The notes under the pieces are model-generated. The model had not been told where the DNA came from, did no database searches, and worked only from the letters and a program-made list of their open reading frames with translations. Both the position numbers and the translations under genes were made by a program. Positions 9,206-17,511 of a stretch of DNA of 64,000 nt are shown piece by piece. Position 1 is the first letter of the stretch. Each line of letters opens with the position of its first letter. Location of the stretch: the NCBI RefSeq assembly GCF_900218035.1, contig NZ_OBMR01000005.1, positions 186,001 to 250,000 on the forward strand, read 5' to 3'. This DNA comes from Pseudobutyrivibrio ruminis DSM 9787. Its GTDB lineage: Bacteria > Bacillota > Clostridia > Lachnospirales > Lachnospiraceae.

Positions 9206-10528
9206 CTATAACTTTGTAGTTACAAAAATATCATAGATAGCTTTCACTGCTGCTTCAAAATCTGCATTTTCTACACCAATTATGATATTAAGCTCAGAAG
9301 AGCCCTGATCAATCATGCGAACATTTACATGGGCATGGCTAAGGGCTGCAAAGATTCTGCCGGCAGTACCACGAGTGTTTTTCATACCACGACCTACTAC
9401 TGCAATAAGTGCAAGGTCTGATTCGATTTCGATAGAATCTGGTGAGCAGTTTCTGTGAATAGCTGAAACTACAGCCTGCTCCTTGTTAATGAACTCATCC
9501 TCATGAACAACAACAGTCATAGTATCAATACCTGATGGCATGTGCTCGATACAAATTCCATTGTCCTCAAATGCCTGAAGTGCCTTTCTACAGAAACCTA
9601 CCTCAGAGTTCATAAGAGACTTTGTAATAAGAACTGTACAGAATCCCTTCTTACCTGCAATACCTGTGATAACGTATTCATTGCGCTGTCCTGTGCTTTC
9701 AACAATCCATGTACCTTCATCATCTGGCTTGTTAGTATTCTTGATGTTGATTGGAATACCTGCTGAACGAACAGGGAAAATAGCATCTTCGTGAAGAACT
9801 GAAGCGCCCATATATGAAAGCTCGCGAAGCTCTCTGTATGTGATTGTCTGCATAGCAACAGGATTCTTTACAATACGTGGATCACAAATCAAGAAGCCTG
9901 ATACGTCTGTCCAGTTTTCGTATACATCCACCTTGGCTGCTCCAGCTACGATTGAACCTGTAACATCGGAACCACCACGTGAGAATGTCTTTACTTTGCC
10001 ATCCTTACCGCATCCGTAGAAGCCTGGAATAACAGCATGTGGATGCTCCTCAAGTGCCTTTGACATTGTCTTTTCTGTTTTATATGCGTTGAGCTGACCT
10101 TCTTCGTTGAAGAAAATCACATCCTTAGCATCGATGAAATCATAGCCCAAATACTCAGCCATAATCTTACCGTTAAGGAACTCTCCGCGGCTTGCTAAAT
10201 AATCTAATGAAAGGTCTTCTTTAATATCGGCGGCAATCTTCTTAAAATCTTCATCAAGAGAAAAGCCTTTTAAATCAAGACCTGTAATAATCTCATCGTA
10301 TCTAGCCTTTATAGCTGCAAGGTTTTCAGCAACATCCTTGCCTGCCTTTGCTGCCTCGTATGTGGCAATAAGCATGTCTGTAACCTTTGTGTCCTTGCTG
10401 TTTCTCTTGCCTGGTGCAGATGGAACTACGAATACTCTGTTTTCGTCTGCACGGATGATGTCCCCAACTTTCTTAAACTGACCCGCATCAGCTAATGAAC
10501 TTCCGCCAAATTTAACTACCTTTTTCAT
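9206..10528 (-). CDS. lysC: Aspartate kinase
   Basis: Phosphorylates aspartate, the first step to lysine, threonine and methionine. It begins MKKVVKFGGSSLADAGQF (kinase KFGGSS motif) and has the substrate loop KTFSRGGSDVTG near residue 190. Two ACT-type regulatory repeats fill the C-terminal third (GIAGKKGFCTV, then VVGRGMKNTRGTAGRIF), so feedback control by lysine or threonine is expected. At 440 aa it is the long monofunctional type. It lies downstream of an ABC importer on the same strand. Upstream is a perfect dyad (10576-10595) that recurs near the importer. The gene symbol is the conventional one; the isozyme class is inferred. Confidence 0.93.
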   Translation of the reverse strand: MKKVVKFGGSSLADAGQFKKVGDIIRADENRVFVVPSAPGKRNSKDTKVTDMLIATYEAAKAGKDVAENLAAIKARYDEIITGLDLKGFSLDEDFKKIAADIKEDLSLDYLASRGEFLNGKIMAEYLGYDFIDAKDVIFFNEEGQLNAYKTEKTMSKALEEHPHAVIPGFYGCGKDGKVKTFSRGGSDVTGSIVAGAAKVDVYENWTDVSGFLICDPRIVKNPVAMQTITYRELRELSYMGASVLHEDAIFPVRSAGIPINIKNTNKPDDEGTWIVESTGQRNEYVITGIAGKKGFCTVLITKSLMNSEVGFCRKALQAFEDNGICIEHMPSGIDTMTVVVHEDEFINKEQAVVSAIHRNCSPDSIEIESDLALIAVVGRGMKNTRGTAGRIFAALSHAHVNVRMIDQGSSELNIIIGVENADFEAAVKAIYDIFVTTKL

Positions 10529-10575
10529 TATTATTTCCTCTTCCTAAATTTTATATAGCTTATATAATACTAGAA

Positions 10576-10595
10576 CACTTTAGTGATTTAAAGTG
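10576..10595. promoter_or_regulatory. Operator-like dyad A upstream of aspartate kinase
   Basis: Perfect 7-bp dyad CACTTTA-N6-TAAAGTG located 48 bp before the lysC start. The same arrangement occurs at 13470-13489, and a weaker one at 46914-46933 upstream of yerC. I infer a YerC (TrpR-superfamily) site; this is not demonstrated. Confidence 0.55.
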
Positions 10596-10611
10596 GTAAC
10601 TTGCATAAAAG

Positions 10612-11412
10612 TTATGAAAGTAAAACCCTATCATTGTCTAATTCTTCCCCAGCGCCAGTTTTAAACTTCTCTAACAAATCTGCAACTGTAAGCTTGGCTC
10701 TCTCTTCTCCTTCTGTATCAAACACAATGTGACCAGCATTCATCATAAGTGTACGATTGCCAACCTCCAATGCCTGATGCATATTGTGTGTAACCATCAG
10801 ACAAGTTATTCCCTGTTCCTTAACAATTGATTTCGTAAGATCCAAAACCTTTTCTGCTGTGGCTGGATCAAGAGCTGCAGTATGCTCATCTAAAAGTAAA
10901 AGCTTTGGAGTAACAAATGTAGCCATTAAAAGTGTAAGAGCTTGTCTTTGTCCACCTGAAAGTAAACCAACCGGCTGTTTCATTCTATCCTCTAGTCCCA
11001 TTCCAAGCAAGGATAATTGTTCTCTAAATCGAGATTTGTCCTTTGCACTAATTCTAGAAAAGAGTTTTCCTGAAGAATGAGATGCCCTGAGATATGCTAA
11101 AGCCATATTTTCTTCTATGGTCATATTAGGGGCTGTGCCTTTCAATGGGTCCTGGAAAAGATGACCAATGACTCTGCTTCGCATATATTCTTTTTTGAAG
11201 GTGATATCCTCATCGTCCAAATAAATATTACCTTCATCAACAATAAATGTGCCTGCAATTGCATTAAACATTGTAGATTTTCCAGCTCCGTTTGAACCAA
11301 CGATTGTGGCAAAATCTCCATTCTTTAGCTCTAAAGAAAGATTTGTTAGCGCAGCTTTTTCATTAACTGTACCCGGGTTGAAGGTCTTAGAAATATTATC
11401 GATTTTCAGCAT
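10612..11412 (-). CDS. ABC importer ATPase, TrpZ-like (COG1101 type)
   Basis: Energises a small-molecule importer at the inner face of the membrane. Walker A is GSNGAGKST (residues about 39-47), the signature is LSGGQRQ, Walker B is LLLLDEHTAALD, and the switch histidine is in MVTHN. Length is 266 aa. Its ATG directly follows the permease stop. Systems of this composition (COG2984/4120/1101) include the predicted aromatic-amino-acid importers TrpXYZ. The true substrate is unknown. An operator-like dyad upstream of the first gene is shared with lysC, which favours an amino acid. Confidence 0.88.
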   Translation of the reverse strand: MLKIDNISKTFNPGTVNEKAALTNLSLELKNGDFATIVGSNGAGKSTMFNAIAGTFIVDEGNIYLDDEDITFKKEYMRSRVIGHLFQDPLKGTAPNMTIEENMALAYLRASHSSGKLFSRISAKDKSRFREQLSLLGMGLEDRMKQPVGLLSGGQRQALTLLMATFVTPKLLLLDEHTAALDPATAEKVLDLTKSIVKEQGITCLMVTHNMHQALEVGNRTLMMNAGHIVFDTEGEERAKLTVADLLEKFKTGAGEELDNDRVLLS

Positions 11413-12357
11413 TTACTTTACCTCCCCCTTTACATTGCCTCTATAGTTGGCAAACTCTCTCTTTTTAAGGGCAACCTTTTTCTTTACATAAGGAGCCGCA
11501 ATTGCAATAGCAACGATAAGTGCCGATACAAGCTTTAAAGCCTCTGCTGGTACAGAAAGTCTAAGAGCTATTGCAACTATAAAACGATAAAGCACTGATC
11601 CAAGAATTGTTCCTAAAATCCTGCGCAGCATGCTTCCCTTATTTCCAATCAAGGTTTGACCAATGATTAAGGAAGCAAGGGCTATGGTCACCATTCCTGT
11701 TCCTATATTAATATCTGCTGACTTTTGATACTGGGCAATCAAAGCACCAGAAAGTCCTGTAAATGAGTTTGCTAAACAAAGTCCTACTGTGATGGTGAAT
11801 GTAGGATTGATAGATGATGATCTAACCATATCTGCATTGTCACCTGTAGCACGAATAGACATACCTAAAGTGGTGCCAAGGAACCACCATAAAATAGAAG
11901 ATATCACTGCCACAATGAGAGCTACCAAAATAACCTTATACCAATCTCCGAGGAATGTGCTGCCGAGAGTATCCTTTCCTATAGAAAATATAGTGTCACA
12001 CCCAAAGAGGTTTGCTATAGAAGAAAATCCCATAACAGCAATGTTTATTGTATATAACCCGGTATTAACAATGATACCTGCAAGAATTGATTCTACACCA
12101 AGTTTTGTCTGCAAAAAGGCTGTGACAAAGCCAGCCATTGCACCTGCCACCATGGCAGCAATTAGCGCAAGAAATGGATGGCCAGCTAAAGTAACCATAG
12201 CACCAACGGCGCAGCCTAATGTAAAACAGCCATCTGTTGTTAAGTCTGCAATATTAAGTATTGTAAAAGAAATAAAAAGTGCCAAAGCAACTAGGGCGTA
12301 TATACACCCTAGCTCTAAAGCACTTTGAAAAATCGACACTGTAAAAATACTAGACAT
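11413..12357 (-). CDS. ABC importer permease, TrpY-like (COG4120 type)
   Basis: Integral membrane permease with about eight or nine hydrophobic segments across 314 residues, related to the BPD_transp_2 (LIV-type) permease family. The start ATG overlaps the stop of the binding-protein gene by one base (TAATG), and the stop abuts the ATPase start. The three genes are therefore one translationally linked unit. The C-terminus is basic and cytoplasmic (KKKVALKKREF). Confidence 0.88.
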   Translation of the reverse strand: MSSIFTVSIFQSALELGCIYALVALALFISFTILNIADLTTDGCFTLGCAVGAMVTLAGHPFLALIAAMVAGAMAGFVTAFLQTKLGVESILAGIIVNTGLYTINIAVMGFSSIANLFGCDTIFSIGKDTLGSTFLGDWYKVILVALIVAVISSILWWFLGTTLGMSIRATGDNADMVRSSSINPTFTITVGLCLANSFTGLSGALIAQYQKSADINIGTGMVTIALASLIIGQTLIGNKGSMLRRILGTILGSVLYRFIVAIALRLSVPAEALKLVSALIVAIAIAAPYVKKKVALKKREFANYRGNVKGEVK

Positions 12358-13418
12358 TAATCAAATTCCTCCGCTGTCTGCACTTCAACTAATCCATCGC
12401 ACATATCGCGAAGCTTATCATAATCTAGATTAAGAGCCGCTGCTGTTTCAGTGTTAACAGTAGCTGTTCCATTATCAAGAGTCTTAACAGGAAGTGTTGC
12501 TGGATTTTTGCCTTCTACAAGGATTTCTGCAACCATGTTTGCTGTCTCCTTGCCAAGTGTCGCATAGTTTACACCATAGCCAAGGTAAGCACCATTAAGA
12601 GCGAATGAATCAGCACCACAGTAATGTGGGATTCCAGCTTCAATAAACTTTTCATAGATTCCAAGCTCTGCTGTCATGATAGTGTTGTCAGTTGGTGTGA
12701 ATACTGCTTCTACCCCTTCTGCAACAAGTGCATCTGCAGCAAGCATAACCTCATCATTTGTGTTTCCTGTCTTCTCAACATATTCAATACCAGCAGCCTC
12801 TAGGTACTTCTTTGCATCCTTGATTGGTCCTGCTGATGAATCCTGCCCCTTGTCGTAAAGTAAGCCTACTTTATCTAAGTCTCTATTCTGCTCAAGCATT
12901 AAATCGAGAACTGCCTCTGTATTTAACGCATCTGATGTTCCTGTAACATTTGAACCAGGTGCATCATTGCTCTCTACAAGTCCTGCTGCCTCTGGATCTG
13001 ATACAGCTGCAAATACAACAGGAATCTGATTATCCTCTGTTGCTGCCTGGCAAATCATTGCTGTAGGAGTTGCAATTGGAACAAGCACATCCACTTCATC
13101 ATTGATAAGCTCAGTAACAATCTGGTTGATTGTTGTTGAATCTGCATTGCCATTATAGTAGTAATCTTCGTACTCAAATGTGCATCCGTTTTCCTTTGCA
13201 AGCAAATCAAGCTGTGACTCAATGTTGGCTACAATCTGATTTAAAGAAGCATCGTCTACATACTGAACGATACCAACCTTGTAAACCTTTCCCTCAGCGT
13301 TAGCCGCAGTTTCCTCTTCTTTGATAGTCTCATTATTATCTGAAGATGCACCACAACCAACTAACATTGCAGTTGCCATAGCCATACTTAAAACCATCGA
13401 TAAGACTTTCTTTTTCAT
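12357..13418 (-). CDS. ABC importer substrate-binding lipoprotein, TrpX-like
   Basis: Extracytoplasmic binding protein of the ABC_sub_bind family (COG2984). The signal peptide ends in the lipobox LVGC at about residue 19-22, so the mature protein should be lipid-anchored outside the membrane. An acidic linker precedes two lobes (KVGIVQYVDDASLN; later VPIATPTAMICQAA and PVVFAAVSDPEAAG, typical of this family). Length is 353 aa. It is first in the operon, preceded by dyad B. Ligand is unproven: family members are predicted to bind tryptophan, tyrosine or other small molecules. Confidence 0.88.
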   Translation of the reverse strand: MKKKVLSMVLSMAMATAMLVGCGASSDNNETIKEEETAANAEGKVYKVGIVQYVDDASLNQIVANIESQLDLLAKENGCTFEYEDYYYNGNADSTTINQIVTELINDEVDVLVPIATPTAMICQAATEDNQIPVVFAAVSDPEAAGLVESNDAPGSNVTGTSDALNTEAVLDLMLEQNRDLDKVGLLYDKGQDSSAGPIKDAKKYLEAAGIEYVEKTGNTNDEVMLAADALVAEGVEAVFTPTDNTIMTAELGIYEKFIEAGIPHYCGADSFALNGAYLGYGVNYATLGKETANMVAEILVEGKNPATLPVKTLDNGTATVNTETAAALNLDYDKLRDMCDGLVEVQTAEEFD

Positions 13419-13469
13419 ATATCTCTTCTCCTTTACCCAAAACTTATCATGTGATTCATTCTATCATAT

Positions 13470-13489
13470 TACTTTAGTAAGTTAAAGTG
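13470..13489. promoter_or_regulatory. Operator-like dyad B upstream of the ABC importer
   Basis: TACTTTA-N6-TAAAGTG, 52 bp before the binding-protein start. Same spacing and half-sites as dyad A, with one arm base different. Confidence 0.55.
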
Positions 13490-13509
13490 TAAAATTAAAT
13501 CAACAATAT

Positions 13510-13537
13510 AAAAAGACCGATGGATAATTCCATCGGC
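13510..13537 (-). terminator. Terminator of the 45-residue orphan gene
   Basis: Stem CCGATGGA / TCCATCGG (13517-13524, 13529-13536) with a four-base loop. On the minus strand it is followed by TCTTTTTAT. It separates the small gene from the importer promoter. Confidence 0.8.
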
Positions 13538-13552
13538 CCATGCATTTCGGAT

Positions 13553-13690
13553 TTATTTTGTAGTAACGCTGACAACCTTTAATGTGTTACGTGCAACGAA
13601 TACTGTTTTTACTCCTTTTTGAAGTAAGTCCTCTGCTCTTCTGTACAAATCTTCAGGACTTGTGCAAGTAATAATTTCACCAATAGCCAT
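13553..13690 (-). CDS. Small conserved-looking protein of 45 residues, unknown function
   Basis: I do not recognise this protein. It reads MAIGEIITCTSPEDLYRRAE onward, then DLLQKGVKTVFVARN and a short beta-like end. No membrane segment or signal is visible, and it is predicted to be a small cytosolic alpha/beta peptide. Evidence that it is real: an ATG preceded by GGGGAGG at 9 bp spacing, an ordinary amino-acid composition without stop-prone runs, and a dedicated terminator 16 bp after its stop. Its own promoter probably lies in 13700-13760. It is too short for routine gene callers. Confidence 0.65.
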   Translation of the reverse strand: MAIGEIITCTSPEDLYRRAEDLLQKGVKTVFVARNTLKVVSVTTK

Positions 13691-13839
13691 TTTTTCATGC
13701 CTCCCCATCTATAAATTTATCGTCTATACAGCGAACTTCTATATAATAGTCTCACAACTCAGTTTTGTCCATAGGCATTTTGTGAACAATTAATGAACTT
13801 TTTAGCCTAAAACGTTTAAGTTTCAAGGTTTACCGGTTG

Positions 13840-13901
13840 CACTTTAGCGCTTTAATACTTTAATACATCAATTTGCATCCACTTTAAAGTGAATATATAA
13901 T
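13840..13901 (+). promoter_or_regulatory. Promoter of the OPT transporter with overlapping operator-like half-sites
   Basis: TTGCAT (13873-13878) and TATAAT (13896-13901) are 17 bp apart. The spacer contains the palindrome CACTTTAAAGTG (13880-13891), made of the two half-sites of dyads A and B joined without the six-base gap. A further CACTTTA lies at 13840-13846. Occupation of the spacer would block RNA polymerase, so repression is the simplest model. Confidence 0.55.
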
Positions 13902-13937
13902 GTAAAAACTGTTGTTATTATAAGGAGACAAAATATT

Positions 13938-15815
13938 ATGAATCAGGAATTTAAACCTTACGTTCCTGCTGACAAGGTAACTCCAGAGATGACTCTTACA
14001 TCTATTATTATGGGTCTTCTTCTTGCTGTAATCTTCGGTGCAGCGAACGCTTACTTGGGACTTAGAGTTGGTATGACAGTTTCAGCTTCTATCCCAGCCG
14101 CTGTTATTTCTATGGCAGTTATCCGTGTTATATTAAAGAAGGATTCAATCCTTGAAAGTAACATGGTTCAGACTATCGGTTCAGCCGGTGAGTCACTTGC
14201 TGCAGGTGCAATCTTTACAATGCCTGCACTTTTCCTTTGGGCAAAGGAAGGCGTTATGGAAACACCTTCACTTGTTACAATTACTGTAATCGCTTTATTT
14301 GGTGGTTTACTTGGAGTATTCTTCATGGTTCCACTTCGTAGCGCACTTATCGTTCAGGAGCACGGTGTTCTCCCTTATCCAGAAGGAACTGCTTGTGCAG
14401 AGGTTCTTCTTGCAGGTGAAGAGGGTGGCTCATCAGCTAAATCCGTTTTCATTGGTATGGGAATCGGTGCTGTAGTAAAGCTTCTTGTAGATGGGTTTTA
14501 TGCTATCCAGGGTGTAGTTACACTCAAGCTTGACGCTTTAAAGACAGAGCTTTCTGCAGAAGTTTATCCAGCTCTTGTTTCTGTTGGTTATATCTGCGGT
14601 GCTCGTATTTCAGCTTACATGTTCGCCGGTGGTGTAATCGGATGGTTCGTTCTCATCCCAGCAATCGTTACATTTGGTGGCGACATCGTTATGTATCCAG
14701 CTAGCGTTTCTGTTGCTGAGCTTTATGCTACTGGCGGTGCTTCAGCTATCTGGGCAAGCTACATTAAGTATATCGGTGCAGGTGCCGTTGCTTCTGCTGG
14801 TATTATCAGCCTTATCAAGACACTTCCACTTATCGTTAAGACATTTATGGATTCAATCAAGAGCATTAAGAATGCTGGTGCTACAACAAACGAAAGAACA
14901 GCTCTTGATATGGATATCAGATTTGTACTTGGTGCTATCGTAGTACTCATCATTGCTATCTGGCTTGTACCTGCTGTACCAGTTTCATTACTTGGTGCTA
15001 TCATTATCGTAGTATTCGGTTTCTTCTTCAGTGCCGTTTCTTCACGTATGGTTGGTCTTGTAGGTAGCTCAAACAACCCTGTTTCAGGTATGACAATTGC
15101 TACTATCCTTATCGCTACAATCTGCTTAAAGGTTGCTGGTGATACAGGTGCTCACGGTATGCAGGGTGCTATCGCAATCGGTTCTATCATTTGTATCGCA
15201 GCATGCATGGCTGGTGATACATCACAGGATCTTAAGACAGGTTACATCCTTGGTGCTACACCTAAGAAGCAGCAGTACGGTGAAATCATGGGTACTATCG
15301 CAGCTGCTCTTGCAATCGGTGGTGTTATGATTCTTCTTAACTCTGCTTACGGTTTCGGTACAGACGCTCTTGCAGCTCCACAGGCTACAATGATGAAGAT
15401 GATTATCGAAGGTGTTATGAATGGAAATCTTCCATGGGCACTTATCTTTATCGGTGCATTTATCTCAATCGCTGTTGAGATTCTTGGTATCGGTGCACTT
15501 CCAGTTGCTATCGGTCTTTACCTTCCACTTGAGCTTTCATCTACAATCATGCTTGGTGGTCTTGTAAGACTTTTCACAGACAAGAAGCGCGCAGCAAAGA
15601 ACGAAAACGGAAAGGGTATCCTCTTCTGCTCAGGTCTTATTGCTGGTGAAGGTATCGTCGGTGTATTACTTGCAATATTCGCTGTAACAGGCCTTCTTGA
15701 TAAGATGAACCTTTCATCTGTTATTCCATCAGGAAACGTTCAGGCCTTCATCCTTTTAGCTCTTGTAGTTGCTGCAGTTTGGTATGCTGCTAAGGGAAAG
15801 AAAAATGAAAAATAA
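13938..15815 (+). CDS. OPT-family oligopeptide transporter
   Basis: Proton-coupled transporter of the oligopeptide transporter superfamily, probably importing short peptides, with 14-16 hydrophobic segments over 625 aa. The N-terminal MTLTSIIMGLLLAVIFGAANAYLGLRVGMTVSASIP is typical in pattern (quoted as two parts: residues 16-35 and 36-51). A GTACAEVL segment and an NPVSGMTI segment are also family marks. AAGGAG lies before the ATG. The small PqqD-like gene starts inside its last codons. The promoter carries operator-like half-sites shared with amino-acid genes. Confidence 0.92.
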   Translation: MNQEFKPYVPADKVTPEMTLTSIIMGLLLAVIFGAANAYLGLRVGMTVSASIPAAVISMAVIRVILKKDSILESNMVQTIGSAGESLAAGAIFTMPALFLWAKEGVMETPSLVTITVIALFGGLLGVFFMVPLRSALIVQEHGVLPYPEGTACAEVLLAGEEGGSSAKSVFIGMGIGAVVKLLVDGFYAIQGVVTLKLDALKTELSAEVYPALVSVGYICGARISAYMFAGGVIGWFVLIPAIVTFGGDIVMYPASVSVAELYATGGASAIWASYIKYIGAGAVASAGIISLIKTLPLIVKTFMDSIKSIKNAGATTNERTALDMDIRFVLGAIVVLIIAIWLVPAVPVSLLGAIIIVVFGFFFSAVSSRMVGLVGSSNNPVSGMTIATILIATICLKVAGDTGAHGMQGAIAIGSIICIAACMAGDTSQDLKTGYILGATPKKQQYGEIMGTIAAALAIGGVMILLNSAYGFGTDALAAPQATMMKMIIEGVMNGNLPWALIFIGAFISIAVEILGIGALPVAIGLYLPLELSSTIMLGGLVRLFTDKKRAAKNENGKGILFCSGLIAGEGIVGVLLAIFAVTGLLDKMNLSSVIPSGNVQAFILLALVVAAVWYAAKGKKNEK

Positions 15816-16149
15816 TAAATCAGACAACTTTTTAGATTATGTATTCGAAATTAAAAATGGACTTACCTGGACCACGGATGAATCTGGTGAAGTTATAGTA
15901 GATATGGAAAACACAGGCATTACAAATCGTATTGCTCAAAAATTTTTTCATAAGCCAGCTATCTCCCACATTCATCTTGAAGGAATGGGTAGCTACATTT
16001 TCACTTGTATTGATGGCAAGAGATCTGTTTACGAAATTGGACAGCTTGTCAAAGAAAAGTACGGTGAAGAAGCTGAGCCACTTTATGAGCGACTTAGCGT
16101 ATACATGAACAATCTAAAAAATGTAGGATATATTACACTTAAAGCATAA
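15805..16149 (+). CDS. PqqD-like peptide-chaperone-domain protein coupled to the OPT transporter
   Basis: A 114-residue protein with a PqqD-like (winged-helix, peptide-binding) fold: IDGKRSVYEIGQLVKEKYGE followed by a final LKNVGYITL strand is the usual PqqD pattern. The ATG overlaps the OPT stop by 11 bases, so translation is coupled. PqqD domains normally hold ribosomal peptides for a radical-SAM enzyme, but none is nearby. Here a role beside a peptide transporter is an inference. A frame extends upstream inside the OPT gene but lacks a start signal. Confidence 0.75.
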   Translation: MKNNKSDNFLDYVFEIKNGLTWTTDESGEVIVDMENTGITNRIAQKFFHKPAISHIHLEGMGSYIFTCIDGKRSVYEIGQLVKEKYGEEAEPLYERLSVYMNNLKNVGYITLKA

Positions 16150-16152
16150 AGA

Positions 16153-16188
16153 AATCCCGAATCCATTTGGATTCGGGATTATTTTTTT
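16153..16188 (+). terminator. Terminator of the OPT/PqqD operon
   Basis: Perfect 12-bp stem AATCCCGAATCC / GGATTCGGGATT with ATTT loop, followed by a run of T. Confidence 0.92.
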
Positions 16189-16265
16189 ATTCTATTGAGA
16201 GCTCAATGAATTTTTAGACTAACTAAAATTAGTTTTATAAAATAGTAATTGTTCCTATTTTTATA

Positions 16266-16308
16266 TTGACTTTCTACGCATACATGATATTATATAGATA
16301 ATCATTAT
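16266..16308 (+). promoter_or_regulatory. perR promoter with PerR-box-like palindrome
   Basis: TTGACT (16266-16271) is followed by TTATAT at 18 bp. The palindrome ATAAT-C-ATTAT (16298-16308) overlaps the expected transcription start and resembles the core of PerR/Fur boxes. Autoregulation is inferred. Confidence 0.4.
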
Positions 16309-16347
16309 TGATTTTGCCAATGTAGTTTTAAAAGGCAGGTGCATTTT

Positions 16348-16746
16348 ATGAATTATAGTAGACAAAGAGAATCCATAAAAGAATATTTAATGTCTACCAA
16401 GGAGCACCCTACAGCAGATGTTATTTATCAGCATGTCAGGGAGGAAAATCCAAAAATCAGTCTTGGTACGGTTTATAGAAATCTCACTCTTCTCGTCGAA
16501 TTAGGAGAGGTACGAAAGATTTCAACTGGCGATGGAACCGACCACTTCGACGCTGATACTTCAGCTCACAGCCATTACTTTTGTAGATGCTGTCATAGGC
16601 TGATGGATGTGGATGTTACTCCTAGTGTAGATCAAATTCTTGCAGCATCTAGCGCCGGAATTGGCACAGTTGAGCAGGCCTCACTTTTATTTACAGGCAT
16701 TTGCAAGGACTGTGTAATTAATAATGAAACAAATAACAATGGTTAA
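16348..16746 (+). CDS. perR: Fur-family regulator, PerR-like
   Basis: Metal-dependent repressor of 132 aa. The winged-helix DNA-binding half includes HPTADVIYQHV and SLGTVYRNLTLL. The regulatory half has metal ligands in GTDHFDADTSAHSHYFC, and structural zinc cysteines in FCRCC and GICKDC. A GTG nine bases upstream is possible, but the ATG at 16348 is at the right distance from AGGCAGG. The adjoining rubrerythrin gene makes PerR (peroxide sensing) more likely than Fur or Zur; this assignment is by context. Confidence 0.85.
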   Translation: MNYSRQRESIKEYLMSTKEHPTADVIYQHVREENPKISLGTVYRNLTLLVELGEVRKISTGDGTDHFDADTSAHSHYFCRCCHRLMDVDVTPSVDQILAASSAGIGTVEQASLLFTGICKDCVINNETNNNG

Positions 16747-16764
16747 TGTGAAAGGAGTCTAATT

Positions 16765-17352
16765 ATGGCAAAGTATGTTTGTTCTGTATGCGGTTATGTT
16801 TATGAAGGTGAGAATCCACCAGAGGAGTGCCCTATCTGCCATGCAAAGAGCGATAAGTTTAAGAAGGTTGAAGGCGAGCTTACACTTGCTGCTGAGCACG
16901 AATTTGGCGTATATGCGTCTACAGTAAAAAATAATCCAGAGATTTCTGATGAAGATAAGAAATATATTTTCGAGCAGCTCAAGTCTAACTTCGAGGGCGA
17001 GTGCTCAGAGGTTGGTATGTACCTTTGCATGGCTCGTGTAGCTCATAGAGAAGGTTATCCTGAAATTGGTTTATATTGGGAAAAAGCTGCTTTTGAAGAA
17101 GCTGAGCATGCAGCTAAGTTTGCAGAATTGCTTGGTTCTGACTTAGAAGTTAATATGACAGATTCTACAAAGAAGAATCTTGCTTGGCGTGTAGATTGTG
17201 AATACGGTGCTACATCTGGTAAGTTCGATCTTGCAAAATGTGCAAAGAAGAACAACCTTGATGCAATCCACGACACAGTACACGAGATGGCTCGCGACGA
17301 AGCTCGTCACGGTAAGGCACTCGAAGGCTTACTCAAGCGCTACTTTGGATAA
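16765..17352 (+). CDS. Reverse rubrerythrin (N-terminal rubredoxin domain)
   Basis: Diiron peroxidase that reduces hydrogen peroxide in anaerobes, with an N-terminal rubredoxin-like iron site ([10 protein letters not shown] and CPICHAKSD, residues 6-37) ahead of the four-helix ferritin-like domain. That order defines reverse rubrerythrins. Diiron ligands are in [19 protein letters not shown] and DEARHGKAL. Length is 195 aa. It starts 18 bp after perR with AAAGGAG, so both are likely one peroxide-response unit. Confidence 0.92.
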   Translation: MAKYVCSVCGYVYEGENPPEECPICHAKSDKFKKVEGELTLAAEHEFGVYASTVKNNPEISDEDKKYIFEQLKSNFEGECSEVGMYLCMARVAHREGYPEIGLYWEKAAFEEAEHAAKFAELLGSDLEVNMTDSTKKNLAWRVDCEYGATSGKFDLAKCAKKNNLDAIHDTVHEMARDEARHGKALEGLLKRYFG

Positions 17353-17401
17353 AGGCTAGCCGTTAATGTAGCGGCGTCGTCTTTATTATCATAGAGTAAA
17401 T

Positions 17402-17500
17402 AAAAACAGCCTGTAGACATCAAGCTCTACTATTTCTCAAGCGAGGCATTCCCGCCGAGCGGAGAAATCAGTAGGCTTGTAGTCGTAACAGGCTGTTTTT
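17402..17500 (+). repeat. Copy 1 of a long hairpin element, within a terminator-like outer stem
   Basis: Outer arms AAAAACAGCCTGT (17402-17414) and ACAGGCTGTTTTT (17488-17500) enclose arms CAAGC..CTACT..ATTTCTC and GAGAAATCAGTAGGCTTG around a loop with GAGCGG. It aligns over about 83 bases with the minus strand of 48103-48190, and its stems differ there by paired changes. The outer stem with T tail would end transcripts in both directions, from rubrerythrin and from the minus-strand gene at 17512. Confidence 0.75.
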
Positions 17501-17511
17501 TCATTACACTA

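Noticed and set aside
10529-10611. Terminator separating the ABC importer from aspartate kinase
   Set aside because: No stem with T tail is visible; the dyad there is short, AT-rich and lacks a T run.
11789-12328. 179-residue plus-strand frame opposite the ABC permease
   Set aside because: Antisense shadow of a conserved gene with low-complexity Ile/Ala/Thr composition and no start signal.
13419-13556. T-box or SAM-type leader before the ABC importer
   Set aside because: The gap holds the small-gene terminator and an operator-like dyad but no long structured leader.
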